Below, in pieces: positions 63,656-64,000 of a stretch of DNA of 64,000 nt. The stretch spans positions 7,920,001 to 7,984,000 of the forward strand of contig NZ_CP109078.1 of NCBI RefSeq assembly GCF_035917455.1. The letters are read 5' to 3'. A program made the translations under genes and the position numbers. Below the pieces are notes generated by a model that saw only the letters and a program-made list of their open reading frames with translations, was not told where the DNA came from and made no database searches. Source of the stretch: Micromonospora sp. NBC_01796 (lineage in GTDB: Bacteria; Actinomycetota; Actinomycetes; Mycobacteriales; Micromonosporaceae). Position 1 is the first letter of the stretch, and every line of letters starts with the position of its first letter.

Positions 63656-63705
63656 TTGACATGCAGCCATCTGGCTGCCTATTCTTTGGGCAGCCGGATG
63701 GCTGC
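63656..63705 (+). promoter_or_regulatory. promoter with two palindromic ArsR-type operators
   Basis: TTGACA (63656-63661) and TATTCT (63680-63685) are 18 bp apart. GCAGCC-N4-GGCTGC occurs twice: 63663-63678 within the spacer and 63690-63705 just downstream of the -10 box, 27 bp apart. This is the classic arrangement for repression by the ArsR-type regulator encoded at 63732, with autoregulation. Confidence 0.85.
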
Positions 63706-63731
63706 TTGTCCGGGGGAGGGCGAGGTGGCGC

Positions 63732-64000
63732 GTGGACGAGGTGTTCAAGGCGCTGGCGGATGCCAGCCGTCGCCGGCTGCTCGACAGCCTGAACGCCCGC
63801 AACGGCCAGAGCCTGCGTGAGCTCTGCGCCGGGCTGGACATGGCCCGCCAGTCGGTGAGCAAGCACCTGGCGGTCCTGGAGTCGGCCAACCTGGTGACCC
63901 CGGTGTGGCGCGGCCGGGAGAAGTTGCACTACCTGAACGCCGCTCCGATCAACGCGATCACCGAACGCTGGATCAGTCAGTACCACCGCGAGCGGGTGCA
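63732..64000 (+). CDS. ArsR-family regulator (partial, C-terminus outside window)
   Basis: About 90 residues are visible before the window ends. GTG 63732 opens DEVFKALADASRRRLLDSLN, then the winged helix CAGLDMARQSVSKHLAVLES and WRGREKLHYLNAAPINAITE, typical of ArsR/SmtB proteins of the SRPBCC-associated group. No cysteine metal site is seen in this part. In that group an AHSA1/START-domain gene usually follows. GGGGGAGGGCGAG lies upstream. Confidence 0.9.
   Translation, partial: MDEVFKALADASRRRLLDSLNARNGQSLRELCAGLDMARQSVSKHLAVLESANLVTPVWRGREKLHYLNAAPINAITERWISQYHRERV

Overview
The window is a high-GC actinomycete chromosome segment. GTG starts, 4-bp ATGA/GTGA overlaps between genes, Tat and lipoprotein exports, a SARP regulator, a DivIVA-type small protein and a whiE-like aromatic polyketide locus all fit a filamentous actinomycete. 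The gene content and the style of the long GC hairpins suggest Micromonosporaceae (inference only). No rRNA, tRNA or CRISPR array was seen.

Layout. 0-3.4 kb: truncated drug-efflux ABC ATPase, ECF sigma factor with a DUF6069 membrane protein, and a squalene-cyclase-like alpha/alpha protein. 3.5-9.6 kb: a secreted GH99-like glycoside hydrolase with two discoidin domains, divergent from a sugar ABC importer. 9.6-14.7 kb: DUF574 methyltransferase, an iron-box-controlled siderophore-interacting reductase, several unrecognised small genes and a secreted protein. 14.7-17.9 kb: an ABC-F protein preceded by a probable leader-peptide attenuator, an alpha/beta hydrolase and two tandem paralogous coiled-coil proteins. 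18.5-26 kb: Lon protease with a HAIR-like site, an excalibur protein, a Rieske oxygenase/reductase operon with its own binding protein, and DedA. 26.2-31.1 kb: an operon of a binding-protein/VWA fusion lipoprotein, an XpaC-like protein, a second anchored binding protein and TelA.

31.1-39.9 kb: a compact type II PKS operon on the minus strand. It holds a TcmI-type cyclase, a complete multi-subunit acetyl-CoA carboxylase, an ACP fused to an aromatase/cyclase, a cupin, KS-alpha, KS-beta/CLF, an ABM monooxygenase and a SchA/CurD protein. Its divergent SARP regulator (40.4-41.2 kb) is separated from it by 11-bp-spaced heptamer repeats. A Tat-exported multicopper oxidase follows.

43.6-47.7 kb: a tightly coupled operon of an NrtR-like NUDIX regulator, a J-domain/kinase-fold fusion, a vWA protein and a divergent adenylosuccinate-synthetase paralogue. 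I cannot assign this set to any described system, and it is the best candidate here for a new one. 47.8-55.6 kb is accessory: VOC, DUF1349 and HD proteins, an IS3-family element that cut the end of an already frameshifted S9 peptidase gene, a NUDIX/XRE pair and a run of small proteins. 55.7-64 kb: an ABC importer operon (binding protein, methyltransferase, permease; no ATPase), two PAP2 phosphatases, an APH-like kinase, a DUF1062 protein, and a truncated ArsR regulator with a clear promoter and paired operators.
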